From Cellulosimicrobium cellulans (lineage in GTDB: Bacteria; Actinomycetota; Actinomycetes; Actinomycetales; Cellulomonadaceae): DNA of 64,000 nt. Numbering within the stretch: the stretch's first letter is position 1; each line of letters starts with the position of its first letter. Location of the stretch: the NCBI RefSeq assembly GCF_024124905.1, contig NZ_JAMXST010000002.1:767554-831553 (forward strand), in the 5' to 3' direction. Position numbers and translations under genes: made by a program. Below are positions 36,690 to 46,944 of the stretch, piece by piece. The notes under the pieces were generated by a model. It was not told where the DNA came from. It did no database searches and saw only the letters and a list, made by a program, of their open reading frames with translations.

Positions 36690-37654
36690 CCAGCACCTCA
36701 CCAGGCCGCGCGTCGGCCCCGGACGCCCGGTCGGCGCCCGGTCCGCTCGACCCCACGCTGACGAACCCTCGCAGCGACCGGGTCAAGGCGGTCCGAGCGC
36801 TGGCCGGGCGTCCGGCGCGTTCACGGCACGGACAGCTCCTCGTGGAGGGCCCCCAGGGCGTGCGCGAGGCCGTGCGGCTCGCGCCCGACCTGGTCCGCGA
36901 CGTCTACGTGACGCCGACGGCGGGCGAGCGCTACCCCGAGATCGTCGGGGACGCCCGCGCGGCGGGCCTGCACGTCCACGTCGCGACGGCCGAGGTGCTG
37001 ACCGCGATGAGCGCCGACGCGCAGGGCGTGCTCGCCGTCGTCCGCGCGCACGAGCCGACGCTCGGGGACGTCGTGGCCACGCTCGCCGGGCCCGGCCGCG
37101 AGCGGCCCGCCCTCGTCGCGGTGCTGGCGACGGTGCGCGACCCGGGGAACGCCGGGACCGTGATCCGGGCCGCCGACGCGGCCGGCGCGGACGCGGTCGT
37201 GCTCGCGGGCGAGAGCGTGGACGTGCACAACCCCAAGGTCGTCCGCTCGACCGCGGGATCGTTGTTCCACCTTCCCGTCGTCACGGGCGTGAGCCTCGCG
37301 GACGCGGTGGCCGCGCTGCGCGATGCCGGGCTCACGGTGCTCGCCGCCGACGGCGCGGGCGACCTGGATCTGGACGACCTCCTCGACGTGGCCGGGCCCG
37401 CGGGCGCGGGGGCGCTCGACGACGGACAGCGGCGCGTCGACCTCGCGGCCCCGACCGCCTGGGTCTTCGGGAACGAGGCCTGGGGCCTGCCCGAGCGGGA
37501 CCGGGAGCTCGCCGACGCGGTCGTGCGCGTCCCGATCCGTGGGCTCGCCGAGTCGCTCAACCTCGCGACCGCCGCGACGGTGTGCCTCTACGCCTCGAGC
37601 CGGGCGCACCGGCCTGCCCGGCATCCGGCCGCGGCGGGAGGGGCCGGCGCGTGA
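36686..37654 (+). CDS. TrmH/SpoU-family rRNA 2'-O-methyltransferase
   Basis: A SPOUT methyltransferase of about 322 residues. The N-terminal substrate-binding domain has [17 protein letters not shown]. The knotted catalytic domain has [47 protein letters not shown] and [20 protein letters not shown]. No ATG/GTG/TTG precedes the conserved N-terminus in frame outside rplT. CTG 36686 overlaps the rplT stop (CTGA) with GAAGG 8 nt upstream, so I infer a CTG start. This gene follows rplT in many actinobacteria. The exact rRNA target is unknown. Confidence 0.85.
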   Translation: MTSTSPGRASAPDARSAPGPLDPTLTNPRSDRVKAVRALAGRPARSRHGQLLVEGPQGVREAVRLAPDLVRDVYVTPTAGERYPEIVGDARAAGLHVHVATAEVLTAMSADAQGVLAVVRAHEPTLGDVVATLAGPGRERPALVAVLATVRDPGNAGTVIRAADAAGADAVVLAGESVDVHNPKVVRSTAGSLFHLPVVTGVSLADAVAALRDAGLTVLAADGAGDLDLDDLLDVAGPAGAGALDDGQRRVDLAAPTAWVFGNEAWGLPERDRELADAVVRVPIRGLAESLNLATAATVCLYASSRAHRPARHPAAAGGAGA

Positions 37655-38319
37655 GCCTGTTCGCCGCGCTCCGCCCGAGCACCGCCGCGCTCGACCATCT
37701 CGCGCTCGCGCTCTCGGGCGCGCAGGCCCAGGAGGCGCGCCGGCCCGACGGCGCCCCGCTGGTGCGCTGGACCCCGCCCGAGCTGTGGCACGTGACCGTC
37801 TCGTTCTTCGGGTCGGTCCCGGACGGGGCGGTGCCCGACCTCGCTGCCGCGCTCGCGCCGGTGGCGCACGAGACGCCGCCGCCGTCGCTGCGCCTGCGGG
37901 GTGCGGGGGTCTTCGACCGGCGTGTGCTGTGGGTCGGCGTCGGAGGGCTCGACGCGGACGCGCTCCCCGGCCTGAGCGTGGCCGTGGCCGAGGCGGCCGG
38001 CGAGGTCGGCGTCGGCGTCGACCGGCGACCACGGCAGCGCGCCCACCTCACCGTGGCACGCGCCGCCGCCGGGGCCCGGCAGGCTCGACGTCGCGCGCAC
38101 GCGCGGCGCTCGGGGGGAGGCCTCGCGGACCTCGCCGCCGGTGACCCGCTCGCCGGTCCGGCCGCGGCGCTGTCCGTCTACGCGGGCCCCGACTGGACCG
38201 CGCACGAGCTCCTGCTGCTCGAGTCGACGTCCGGCGACCTGCCGGGTGACACGTCGGGCCGGCGGGTGTACCGCACGGTCGAGACCTTCCCGCTGGCGGG
38301 GGTGGCCGCGCGCGGCTGA
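37651..38319 (+). CDS. thpR: 2'-5' RNA ligase family protein ThpR
   Basis: A 222-residue 2H phosphoesterase-superfamily protein: both HxTx motifs are present, HVTVSFFG and HLTVARAAAG, with the usual spacing. Family members act on 2',3'-cyclic phosphate RNA ends or nucleotides; the physiological substrate is unknown. GTG 37651 overlaps the trmH stop (GTGA), so it is coupled to the RNA-modification gene upstream and is the last gene of the infC operon. Confidence 0.88.
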   Translation: MSLFAALRPSTAALDHLALALSGAQAQEARRPDGAPLVRWTPPELWHVTVSFFGSVPDGAVPDLAAALAPVAHETPPPSLRLRGAGVFDRRVLWVGVGGLDADALPGLSVAVAEAAGEVGVGVDRRPRQRAHLTVARAAAGARQARRRAHARRSGGGLADLAAGDPLAGPAAALSVYAGPDWTAHELLLLESTSGDLPGDTSGRRVYRTVETFPLAGVAARG

Positions 38320-39788
<1,469 letters not shown>

Positions 39789-39789
<1 letters not shown>

Positions 39790-42410
39790 TGCCCTACGTC
39801 GCCATCGACTGGCTGGGCGACCACGTCGAGCTGCCCGAGGGGCTCACCGCCGAGCGGCTCGCCGCCGACCTCGTCCGCGTCGGCCTGGAGGAGGAGGCGA
39901 TCCACGGCGCCGCCGTGACGGGTCCCCTCGTCGTCGGGCGCGTCCTCGAGATGACGCCCGAGCCGCAGAAGAACGGCAAGACGATCAACTGGTGCCTGGT
40001 CGACGTCGGACCGGAGCACAACGCCGCCGAGATCACGGGCGTCGACCCCGCCGACGTCCCGGCGGGCGGTGCGCGGGGGATCGTGTGCGGGGCGCACAAC
40101 TTCGCGCCGGGCGACCTCGTCGTCGTCGCGCTGCCGGGCTCCGTCCTGCCCGGTCCGTTCCCCATCGCGAGCCGCAAGACCTACGGACACGTGTCCGACG
40201 GCATGATCTGCTCGCAGCGCGAGCTCGGGCTCGGCGAGGACCACGACGGCATCATCGTGCTGCCGCGGCTCGGGTACGCGGCCGAGGACCTGACCCCGGG
40301 GCAGGACGCGGTCGCGCTGCTCGGGCTCGGCGACGAGGTCCTGGAGATCAACGTGACGCCGGACCGCGGGTACGCGTTCTCCTACCGCGGCGTCGCGCGC
40401 GAGTTCTCGCACTCGACGGGCGCGCGCTTCACGGACCCCGGCCTGCCGGGCTCGCTGCCGACCCCGCCGCCCGCCGCGACGCCCGACGGCTTCCCCGTCG
40501 AGGTGGACGACGCGGCGCCGATCCACGGCGTCGTGGGGTGCGACCGGTTCGTCACGCGCGTCGTGCGGGGGATCGACCCCGCGGCGCAGACCCCCGCCTG
40601 GATGCAGAAGCGGCTTACGGCGTCCGGCATGCGCCCGATCTCGCTCGCGGTCGACGTGACGAACTACGTGATGCTCGACCTGGGCCAGCCCTTGCACGCG
40701 TACGACCTCGAGCAGGTCGCGGCGCCGATCGTCGTGCGTCGCGCCGCGCCGGGCGAGCGCCTGGTGACCCTCGACGACGTGGACCGTGCCCTCGACCCCG
40801 AGGACCTGCTCATCACGGACAGCCCCGGAGGTGCGCGCGCGTCGCGCGTGCTCGGGCTCGCGGGCGTCATGGGCGGTGCCTCCTCGGAGGTCGGCCCGAC
40901 GACGACGGCCGTGCTGGTCGAGGCCGCGCACTTCGACCAGGTGACGGTCGCGCGCACGTCGCGCCGCCACAAGCTGTCGAGCGAGGCTGCGAAGCGGTTC
41001 GAGCGCGGCGTCGACCCGCTGCTGCCCGCGGTCGCGGCGCAGCGTGTGGTCGACCTCCTCGTCCAGCTCGGCGGCGGCACGGCCGACCCGGCGGTGGGCG
41101 ACCTCGACCGGGTCGTCGCCCCCGCCGCGATCCGCCTCCCGGTCGGCGAGGCCGAGCGCCTCGTCGGCGTGCCGTACACGCTGGAGCAGGTCGTCGGGAC
41201 GCTCGGCGCGATCGGGTGCACGGTCGAGGCAGACGACGCGGACGCCACCGGCGTGCTCGTGGTGACCCCGCCGTCCTGGCGACCCGACCTCACCGAGCCC
41301 GCCGAGCTCGTGGAAGAGGTCGCGCGTCTCGTCGGGTACGACGAGATCCCGTCCCTGCTGCCGGCCGCGCCCGGCGGTCGCGGGCTCACGCGCGAGCAGC
41401 GCGTGCGGCGCTCGGTCGCCCGGGCGCTCGCGGAGGACGGCTTCGTCGAGACGCTGAGCTACCCGTTCGTCGGGGACGCGGAGCTCGACGCGCTGCGCCT
41501 GCCCGCGGACGACGAGCGCCGCCGGGCGCTGCGCCTGCTCAACCCGCTCGCCGACGACCGGCCGCTGATGCGCACCGACCTCCTCAGCACGCTGCTCGAG
41601 ACGGCGCGCCGCAACGTCGGCCGCGGGCTGGGCGACGTCGCGCTGTTCGAGGTGGGTCTGGTGACGCACCCGCGCGCGGGTGCTCCTGCGGCGCCCGCGC
41701 TGCCGGGCGGCGTCCGGCCGTCCGACGACCAGCTCGCCGCGATCGACGCGTCGCTCCCGGCGCAGCCGCGCCACGTGGCGGGCGTCCTCGTCGGCCGCCG
41801 CGAGCGCGCCGGCTGGTGGGGAGCCGGCCGCGCCGCGGACTGGACCGACGCGCTGGCGGCGGCCCGGCTCGTGGTGGAGCGCGCCGGCCTGCACGTGGGT
41901 GCGGACGTGTCCGTGGTGGCCGACACCGAGCGCGCCCCGTTCCACCCGGGCCGCTGCGCGCGCCTGGAGCTCGCGGACGGGACCGTGGTCGGGCACGCGG
42001 GCGAGCTGCACCCCAAGGTGCTCGAGAACCTCGGCCTGCCCGCGCGCGCGGTGGCGTTCGAGGTCGACCTGTCCGCGGTCGTCGCCGGTTCGTCGGACGC
42101 GCCCGTGCAGGCGACGCCCGTCTCGGGCTTCCCGGCCGCCAAGGAGGACCTCGCGTTCGTGGTGGACGCCGGCGTGACCGCCCAGGCGTTGCGCGACGCG
42201 ATCGTCGACGGCGCCGGGGACCTGGTCGAGGACGTCGCGCTGTTCGACGTCTTCACTGGCGAGCAGGTCGGTGCCGGGCGCAAGTCGCTGGCGTTCTCGC
42301 TGCGGCTGCGCGCGGCCGACCGCACGCTCACCGCGGACGACGTCGCGCGCGTCCGCGAGGGCGCCGTGACGGCCGCGCGCGAGCGCGTGGGCGCGGAGCT
42401 GCGGGCGTGA
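39789..42410 (+). CDS. pheT: Phenylalanyl-tRNA synthetase beta subunit
   Basis: An 873-residue partner of PheS that carries tRNA binding and editing. In order: the EMAP/Trbp111-type OB domain (VVGRVLEMTPEPQKNGKTIN), the B3/B4 editing region (DVTNYVMLDLGQPLHAYDLE, SSEAAKRFERGVDP), B5 (RLVGVPYTLEQVVGTLGAIG), the pseudo-catalytic core (ALAEDGFVETLSYPFVGDAE) and the C-terminal FDX-ACB anticodon-binding domain (SGFPAAKEDLAFVVDAGVT). ATG 39789 overlaps the pheS stop. Confidence 0.96.
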
Positions 42411-43285
42411 GCGTGCACGCGGCGGGTGCCGTCGCGCCCGCCCGGACGGCGCTCGTCACCGGCGCGTCGCGCGGCATCGGTCGCGCGATCGCGGTCGGCC
42501 TCGCCGCCGCCGGTCTCGACGTCGCGCTCCTCGCGCGCGACGCCGACCGGCTCGCGGGCGTGGCCGACGAGATCGGCGCCCTGACCGTCGGCGGTGCGGG
42601 GCGCGCGGTCGTGGTCACGGCGGACGTCACGGACGCCGCGGCGGTCGCGGCGGCCGTGGGCGCGGCACAGGACGCGCTCGGGAGCGTCGACCTCCTCGTC
42701 AACAACGCGGGGCGCGTCGACGCCGAGGTGCCGCTCTGGGAGGCGGACCCCGACGAGTGGTGGTCGGTCGTCGAGACCAACGTGCGCGGGCCGTTCCTCC
42801 TCGCGCGCGCCGTCGTCCCGGGGATGCTCGCGCGCGGCGGGGGTCGCGTCGTCGACCTGAACAGCGGCGCGGGCTCGCACGACATGGACGGCGCGAGCGC
42901 GTACAACGCGAGCAAGACCGCGCTCCTGCGGCTCGGCGCGAACCTGCACCGGTCCGGGTTCGCGCGCGGCCTGCGGACCTTCGAGGTCTCGCCGGGGGTC
43001 GTCCAGACCGACATGACGGCGTCGATGGTCATGCACGAGGGCCGCACCGAGTGGACCCCGGTGGAGCGCACGGTCGAGATGGTCGTCGCGATCGCGCGCG
43101 GCGAGCTCGACGCGTTCTCGGGGGCGTTCGTGCGCGTGACGCACGACTCCCCGGCGTCGTTGCGCGCCGCGGCCGAGGAGGCCCTGGGCCGCGGGTCCTC
43201 CCTGCCCGGCCCCGACGCGCGGCGCCTGCGGGTCACGCGCTGGGGCGCGGACGACCCGATGCCGGGAGAGCTGCCGAGCCGCTGA
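42407..43285 (+). CDS. Short-chain dehydrogenase/reductase
   Basis: A 292-residue classical SDR. The cofactor motif TGASRGIG and structural NNAG are intact. The active-site Ser lies in DLNSGAGSHD and YNASK holds the catalytic Tyr and Lys. SPGVVQTDM follows. The Asp/Arg pattern after beta-2 (LLARDADRL) suggests NADP preference. GTG 42407 overlaps the pheT stop, so it is cotranscribed with pheST although no functional link is evident. Substrate unknown. A strong terminator follows. Confidence 0.88.
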   Translation: MSVHAAGAVAPARTALVTGASRGIGRAIAVGLAAAGLDVALLARDADRLAGVADEIGALTVGGAGRAVVVTADVTDAAAVAAAVGAAQDALGSVDLLVNNAGRVDAEVPLWEADPDEWWSVVETNVRGPFLLARAVVPGMLARGGGRVVDLNSGAGSHDMDGASAYNASKTALLRLGANLHRSGFARGLRTFEVSPGVVQTDMTASMVMHEGRTEWTPVERTVEMVVAIARGELDAFSGAFVRVTHDSPASLRAAAEEALGRGSSLPGPDARRLRVTRWGADDPMPGELPSR

Positions 43286-43344
43286 CGTCCCGCGGCGTGG
43301 CCGCGACCACCCGGCGCGTCGCGGACCCGCCCGCACCGACCCGC

Positions 43345-43377
43345 AGCGCCGCCCGACCCCTCCGGTCGGGCGGCGCT
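43345..43377 (+). terminator. Terminator of the pheST-SDR operon
   Basis: AGCGCCGCCCGACC and GGTCGGGCGGCGCT make a perfect 14-bp stem with a 5-nt loop, 59 bp after the SDR stop. There is no U-tract. Confidence 0.75.
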
Positions 43378-43437
43378 CGTGCGTCCGCGGGCGACGCCTG
43401 CGCGGGCACCGCGGGCGGGGGAGATCACCCGGCATCT

Positions 43438-43469
43438 GGTTGAAACTTCACTCACTCATCGGGGATGCT
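43438..43469 (+). promoter_or_regulatory. yceI promoter with possible MarR-type operator
   Basis: TTGAAA (43440-43445) and GATGCT (43464-43469) are spaced by 18 bp, a plausible -35/-10 pair about 70 bp before yceI. The -35 is inside TGAA-ac-TTCA, a short dyad of the kind bound by MarR-family repressors. No marR gene is adjacent. Confidence 0.45.
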
Positions 43470-43538
43470 GTCCTGGACACCTGACCAAGTACCGGGCGGA
43501 CACCGACGTCGCGGCTCGACGACGCGTGGGAGCGACGG

Positions 43539-44213
43539 ATGACGACGGCACGCCCTGTCCGGCAGTGGAACGGCCTCACCGTTCCCGAGGCCGGCACCTA
43601 CACCCTCGACGAGGCGCACAAGCGCATCGGGTTCACCGGGATGCACATGATGGTCTCGCCCGTCCGGGGCGAGTTCACCCGGGCGCGCGCCACGATTCTC
43701 GTCGGCGAGGACCCGCTCGCCTCGGCGGTGTCCGCGACGATCGAGACCGCGAGCCTCACGACGCACCACGAGGAGCGCGACGCGCACCTGCGCAGCGCCG
43801 ACTTCCTCGACGTCGACGCGTACCCGACGATCGAGTTCCGCAGCACCGCGGTCACGTGGCAGGGCGAGCAGCAGGACCAGATCCTCGCGTGGGCGCGACT
43901 GCGGAACCGTTCGCCCGAGCGCGCCGAGCTCGCGCCGGAGCGGGTGCAGCCCCGGACGGCGCAGGCCGGGCGGTTCCTCGTCGAGGGACTGCTCACCGTC
44001 CGCGGCGTCACGCACCGGACCGTGCTGTCGATGCAGTACGGGGGCGCGCGCCGCGACCCCTACGGCCGCGACATCTTCGGCTTCCACGCCGCGGGCGAGA
44101 TCGACCGCGAGAGCTTCGGTCTCGTGTGGAACGTGCTGCTCGAGACGGGCGGGTTCCTCGTCGGCAAGAAGATCGGCCTCGAGATCGCGGGGGAGGCCCT
44201 GCACCAGGCCTGA
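43539..44213 (+). CDS. YceI family protein
   Basis: A 224-residue lipocalin-like beta-barrel of the YceI family, whose members bind isoprenoid chains. Visible features are GTYTLDEAHKRIGFTGMHMM, DAHLRSADFLDVDAYPTIEF and FGFHAAGEIDRESFGLVWN. No signal peptide is seen, so it is probably cytoplasmic. ATG 43539 follows GGGAGCGACGG. Convergent with the following small gene. Confidence 0.88.
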   Translation: MTTARPVRQWNGLTVPEAGTYTLDEAHKRIGFTGMHMMVSPVRGEFTRARATILVGEDPLASAVSATIETASLTTHHEERDAHLRSADFLDVDAYPTIEFRSTAVTWQGEQQDQILAWARLRNRSPERAELAPERVQPRTAQAGRFLVEGLLTVRGVTHRTVLSMQYGGARRDPYGRDIFGFHAAGEIDRESFGLVWNVLLETGGFLVGKKIGLEIAGEALHQA

Positions 44214-44224
44214 CGTCCGGTCCG

Positions 44225-44458
44225 TCAGGGCGCGTCGCGCACGACGGCCCCGCGGGCGACCCAGACGTGCCACACACCGCGCTCCGGGTGGACGTGCTCG
44301 AAGGCGACGCGGCCGCCGTCCTCGTGCGTGACGACGCCGGCGAGCACGACGCGGCGCCCCCGGCGGTCGACGGTCGTCCAGCGGGCGGGGACCGGAGGGA
44401 GCAGCGGCGTCGCGGGGGAGCGCGGCGCGGGTCGGCGGGCGGGTCGGTCGTGCGGCAT
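44225..44458 (-). CDS. Small hypothetical protein
   Basis: A 77-residue ORF ending GVWHVWVARGAVVRDAP, starting at ATG 44458 (MPHDRPARRP); an in-frame GTG seven codons upstream is possible, and neither has a clear ribosome-binding site. The C-terminal half (RWTTVDRRGRRVVLAGVV, HEDGGRVAFEHVHPERGVWH) reads like a compact beta domain and its composition is protein-like, so I keep it with modest confidence. I do not recognise it. Confidence 0.5.
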   Translation of the reverse strand: MPHDRPARRPAPRSPATPLLPPVPARWTTVDRRGRRVVLAGVVTHEDGGRVAFEHVHPERGVWHVWVARGAVVRDAP

Positions 44459-44540
44459 GCCCAGGAGGACGCGGTCCGGCACGCGTTCTCGCGCGCGAGA
44501 CCGGGTGAAACCCTCGGGCGCGCAGGACGTAGCATGACGC

Positions 44541-44622
44541 GCGACACGGGGTGCCCCGCCGAGGGCTGAGATGAGACCCGTCGAACCTGCTCTGGCTCGT
44601 ACCAGCGAAGGGATGTCCCGCG
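44541..44622 (+). promoter_or_regulatory. TPP riboswitch (THI element) controlling thiD
   Basis: The conserved thi-box segments are all present in order: ACGGGGTGC, GGGCTGAGATGAGACCCG, TCGAACCTG, then CTGGCTCGTACCAGCGAAGGGA. TAGCAT at 44530-44535 is the likely -10. The AAGGGA that ends the aptamer (44608-44613) is the only Shine-Dalgarno for the ATG at 44623, so thiamin pyrophosphate binding should directly block translation. Confidence 0.95.
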
Positions 44623-45591
44623 ATGACGCTCGCCCTGCCCCCGCACGACCCCGCACCCCGACGCGACCGCGCCCACCGGCCCGCGGCCGACCGCACGCCC
44701 GGTGCGGCCGGCGGCCCGGGTGCCCTGCCCGCGCGGCCGCGCGTCCTGTCGATCGCGGGGACCGACCCGACCGGGGGCGCGGGCATCCAGGCGGACCTCA
44801 AGTCCTTCGCCGCGCACGGCGCGTACGGCATGGCCGTCACGACGGCGCTCGTCGCGCAGAACACGCACGGCGTGCGGTCCGTGCACGTCCCCGGTCCGAC
44901 GTTCCTGCGCGAGCAGCTCGATGCCGTGTCCGACGACGTCGAGATCGACGCCGTGAAGATCGGCATGGTGGCCGACGAGGCCAACGCCCGCGAGATCGGG
45001 GCGTGGCTCGACGCGCTCGCGGCCGCGCGGACCGACGCCGGGCTCCCGCGGCCCTGGGTCGTCCTCGACCCCGTCATGGTCGCCACGTCGGGGCACCGGC
45101 TGCTCGACGCGGGCGCGGAGCAGGCCGTGCGCGACCTCGCGGCACGGGCCGACGTCGTCACCCCCAACCTCCCCGAGCTGGCCGTCCTCGCGGGCCGCGA
45201 CGTCGCGACGACGTGGGACGACGCGCTGACCCAGGCCGCGTCGTACGCGGAGACGAGCGGTGCCGTCGTGCTGCTCAAGGGCGGCCACCTCACCGGTGCG
45301 ACGTCGCCGGACGCCCTCGTCGTGCCCGCCGGCCCGTCGTCGGACGCGGCACCGACCGTCACGACGTTCGACGGCGAGCGCGTGGACACGCCCCATACGC
45401 ACGGCACCGGGTGCTCGCTCTCCGCGGCGCTCGCTGCCCTGCGCCCGCAGCGTGCGGGCTGGGAGGAGGCAGCGCGCGACGCCAAGGACTGGCTCACCGG
45501 CGCGCTGCGCGGCGGGGCGGTGCTGCGCGTCGGGACCGGCCGGGGCCCGGTCGACCACCTGCACGCCTCGTCGCCCGTCGTGCCGCGCTGA
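44623..45591 (+). CDS. thiD: Hydroxymethylpyrimidine (phosphate) kinase ThiD
   Basis: Phosphorylates HMP and HMP-P in thiamin synthesis. The 322-residue ribokinase-fold protein has an N-terminal extension of about 38 disordered residues, then VLSIAGTDPTGGAGIQADLK, VKIGMVADEAN, VVLDPVMVATSGHRLLD, VVTPNLPELAVLAGR, VVLLKGGHL and the anion hole HTHGTGCSLSAALAA with the catalytic Cys. The TPP riboswitch fixes ATG 44623 as start. No other thi gene is adjacent, so it may serve mainly salvage. Confidence 0.95.
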   Translation: MTLALPPHDPAPRRDRAHRPAADRTPGAAGGPGALPARPRVLSIAGTDPTGGAGIQADLKSFAAHGAYGMAVTTALVAQNTHGVRSVHVPGPTFLREQLDAVSDDVEIDAVKIGMVADEANAREIGAWLDALAAARTDAGLPRPWVVLDPVMVATSGHRLLDAGAEQAVRDLAARADVVTPNLPELAVLAGRDVATTWDDALTQAASYAETSGAVVLLKGGHLTGATSPDALVVPAGPSSDAAPTVTTFDGERVDTPHTHGTGCSLSAALAALRPQRAGWEEAARDAKDWLTGALRGGAVLRVGTGRGPVDHLHASSPVVPR

Positions 45592-45625
45592 CACGCGGAC
45601 CGCGCGCGAGCAGCGGTCACGTCGG

Positions 45626-45907
45626 TCAGGCGCGGGCCACATCCTCCTCGGCCGTCGCGTAGACGCACTCGTAGCCCGGCGGGACCCAGCGCCACCGCGC
45701 GTCGACGTCCTGGATCGCGACGCCGTCCGGGCGGTCGGCGACGCACGCGTCCGCCTGCTGGCGCAGACCGACCGACACCCAGTACACGGCGAGCGCCGCG
45801 GCGAGCAGGACGGAGAGGATGGTCACGGCGCGGCGGAGGGCGGGGGTGGGGCCGCCGTCGGACCCGTCCTCCTCGCCCGGCCGCGCGGGCACCCAGTCCC
45901 AGCTCAC
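45626..45907 (-). CDS. Small membrane-anchored protein
   Basis: A 93-residue protein with an acidic/Pro N-terminus, one transmembrane helix (AVTILSVLLAAALAVYWVSV) and a short exterior domain containing two cysteines (ADACVADRPDGVAI; PPGYECVYATAEEDV) that could form a disulphide. GTG 45907 overlaps the upstream oxidoreductase stop (GTGA), so it is cotranscribed. Unknown function. Confidence 0.7.
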   Translation of the reverse strand: MSWDWVPARPGEEDGSDGGPTPALRRAVTILSVLLAAALAVYWVSVGLRQQADACVADRPDGVAIQDVDARWRWVPPGYECVYATAEEDVARA

Positions 45908-46932
45908 GCGTCGCCCGTCTCCGCGGCCGGGTCAGGCGCCGCGGCTGCGTCAGGGACGAGCAGCACCTTGCCCGTGGTCGCGCGGCCCTCCAGGGCGCGG
46001 TGCGCGTCGGCGGCGTCGGCGAGCGCGAACGTGGCGCCGACGCGCACGTGCAGCGTGCCGCCCGCGACGGCGCCGAGCACCTCGGTCGCCCGCTCGACGA
46101 GCTCGGCGCGCGTCGCCGTGTGGTCGGCGAGCTTGGGGCGCGTGAGGAAGAGCGACCCGCCCGCGTTGAGCCGCTGCGGGTCGAACGGCGGGACCTGCCC
46201 GGACGAGCCGCCGTAGAGCACGAGCGTGCCCCGGCGGTGCAGCGACGCGAGCGACGCGTCGAACGTGTCCTTGCCCACCGAGTCGTACACCGCCGCGACG
46301 CCCTCGCCGCCCGTGAGCCCGCGCACGACCTCCGGCAGCTCGGTGGTGAGGTCCGCGAACGCCGTGTACTGGATCGCGTGCTCGGCGCCCGCGCCGCGCG
46401 ACAGCTCCGCCTTCTCGGGCGTCGAGACCGTCGAGATCACGTGCGCGCCCCGTGCCACGAGCATCTGGGTCAGGAGCAGTCCGACGCCGCCCGCGCCCGC
46501 GTGCACGAGCACCCGGTCGCCCGGGCGGACCGGGTAGGACGACGTGCACAGGTAGTGCGCGGTGAGGCCCTGGAGCGCGACGGCGGTCGCGTCGTCGAGC
46601 GACACGGCGTCGGGGACGTGCAACGCCTGGGCGGCGTCCACGACGACGAGGTCCGCGTACGACCCGGGCGCCTCGGTCCACACGACGCGGTCGCCGACGG
46701 CGAAGCCCTCGACGCCGTCGCCCACCTCGGCGACCACGCCCGCGCCCTCGCTGCCGACCACGTGGGGGTATTCCATCGCGTACACGCCGGAGCGCTTGTA
46801 CGTGTCGATGAAGTTCACCCCGGCCACGGCCGACCGGACGAGGAGCCGACCCGGCCCGGGCGAGGGGTCGGGCAGCTCGGTGTACTCCAGGACGTCGGGG
46901 CCGCCCGCCGCGCGGGCCACGATCGCGTGCAT
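45904..46932 (-). CDS. NADPH:quinone oxidoreductase (zeta-crystallin-like)
   Basis: A 342-residue zinc-independent medium-chain dehydrogenase. VAGVNFIDTYKRSGVY and HVVGSEGAGVVAEVGDGVEG resemble QorA, and the cofactor loop is HAGAGGVGLLLTQM. YDSVGKDTFDASLASLHRRG and the C-terminal LEGRATTGKVLLVPD complete the family pattern. Zinc ligands of alcohol dehydrogenases are absent. ATG 46932 lies 6 nt after TAGGCT, a leaderless start. Confidence 0.9.
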   Translation of the reverse strand: MHAIVARAAGGPDVLEYTELPDPSPGPGRLLVRSAVAGVNFIDTYKRSGVYAMEYPHVVGSEGAGVVAEVGDGVEGFAVGDRVVWTEAPGSYADLVVVDAAQALHVPDAVSLDDATAVALQGLTAHYLCTSSYPVRPGDRVLVHAGAGGVGLLLTQMLVARGAHVISTVSTPEKAELSRGAGAEHAIQYTAFADLTTELPEVVRGLTGGEGVAAVYDSVGKDTFDASLASLHRRGTLVLYGGSSGQVPPFDPQRLNAGGSLFLTRPKLADHTATRAELVERATEVLGAVAGGTLHVRVGATFALADAADAHRALEGRATTGKVLLVPDAAAAPDPAAETGDA

Positions 46933-46938
46933 GGCCCC

Positions 46939-46944
46939 AGCCTA
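46939..46944 (-). promoter_or_regulatory. Leaderless promoter -10 for the quinone oxidoreductase gene (TAGGCT)
   Basis: On the minus strand TAGGCT begins with the TAG stop codon of the upstream ABC ATPase gene (46944-46942), so the two elements share bases. The spacer to ATG 46932 is 6 nt. Confidence 0.6.
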
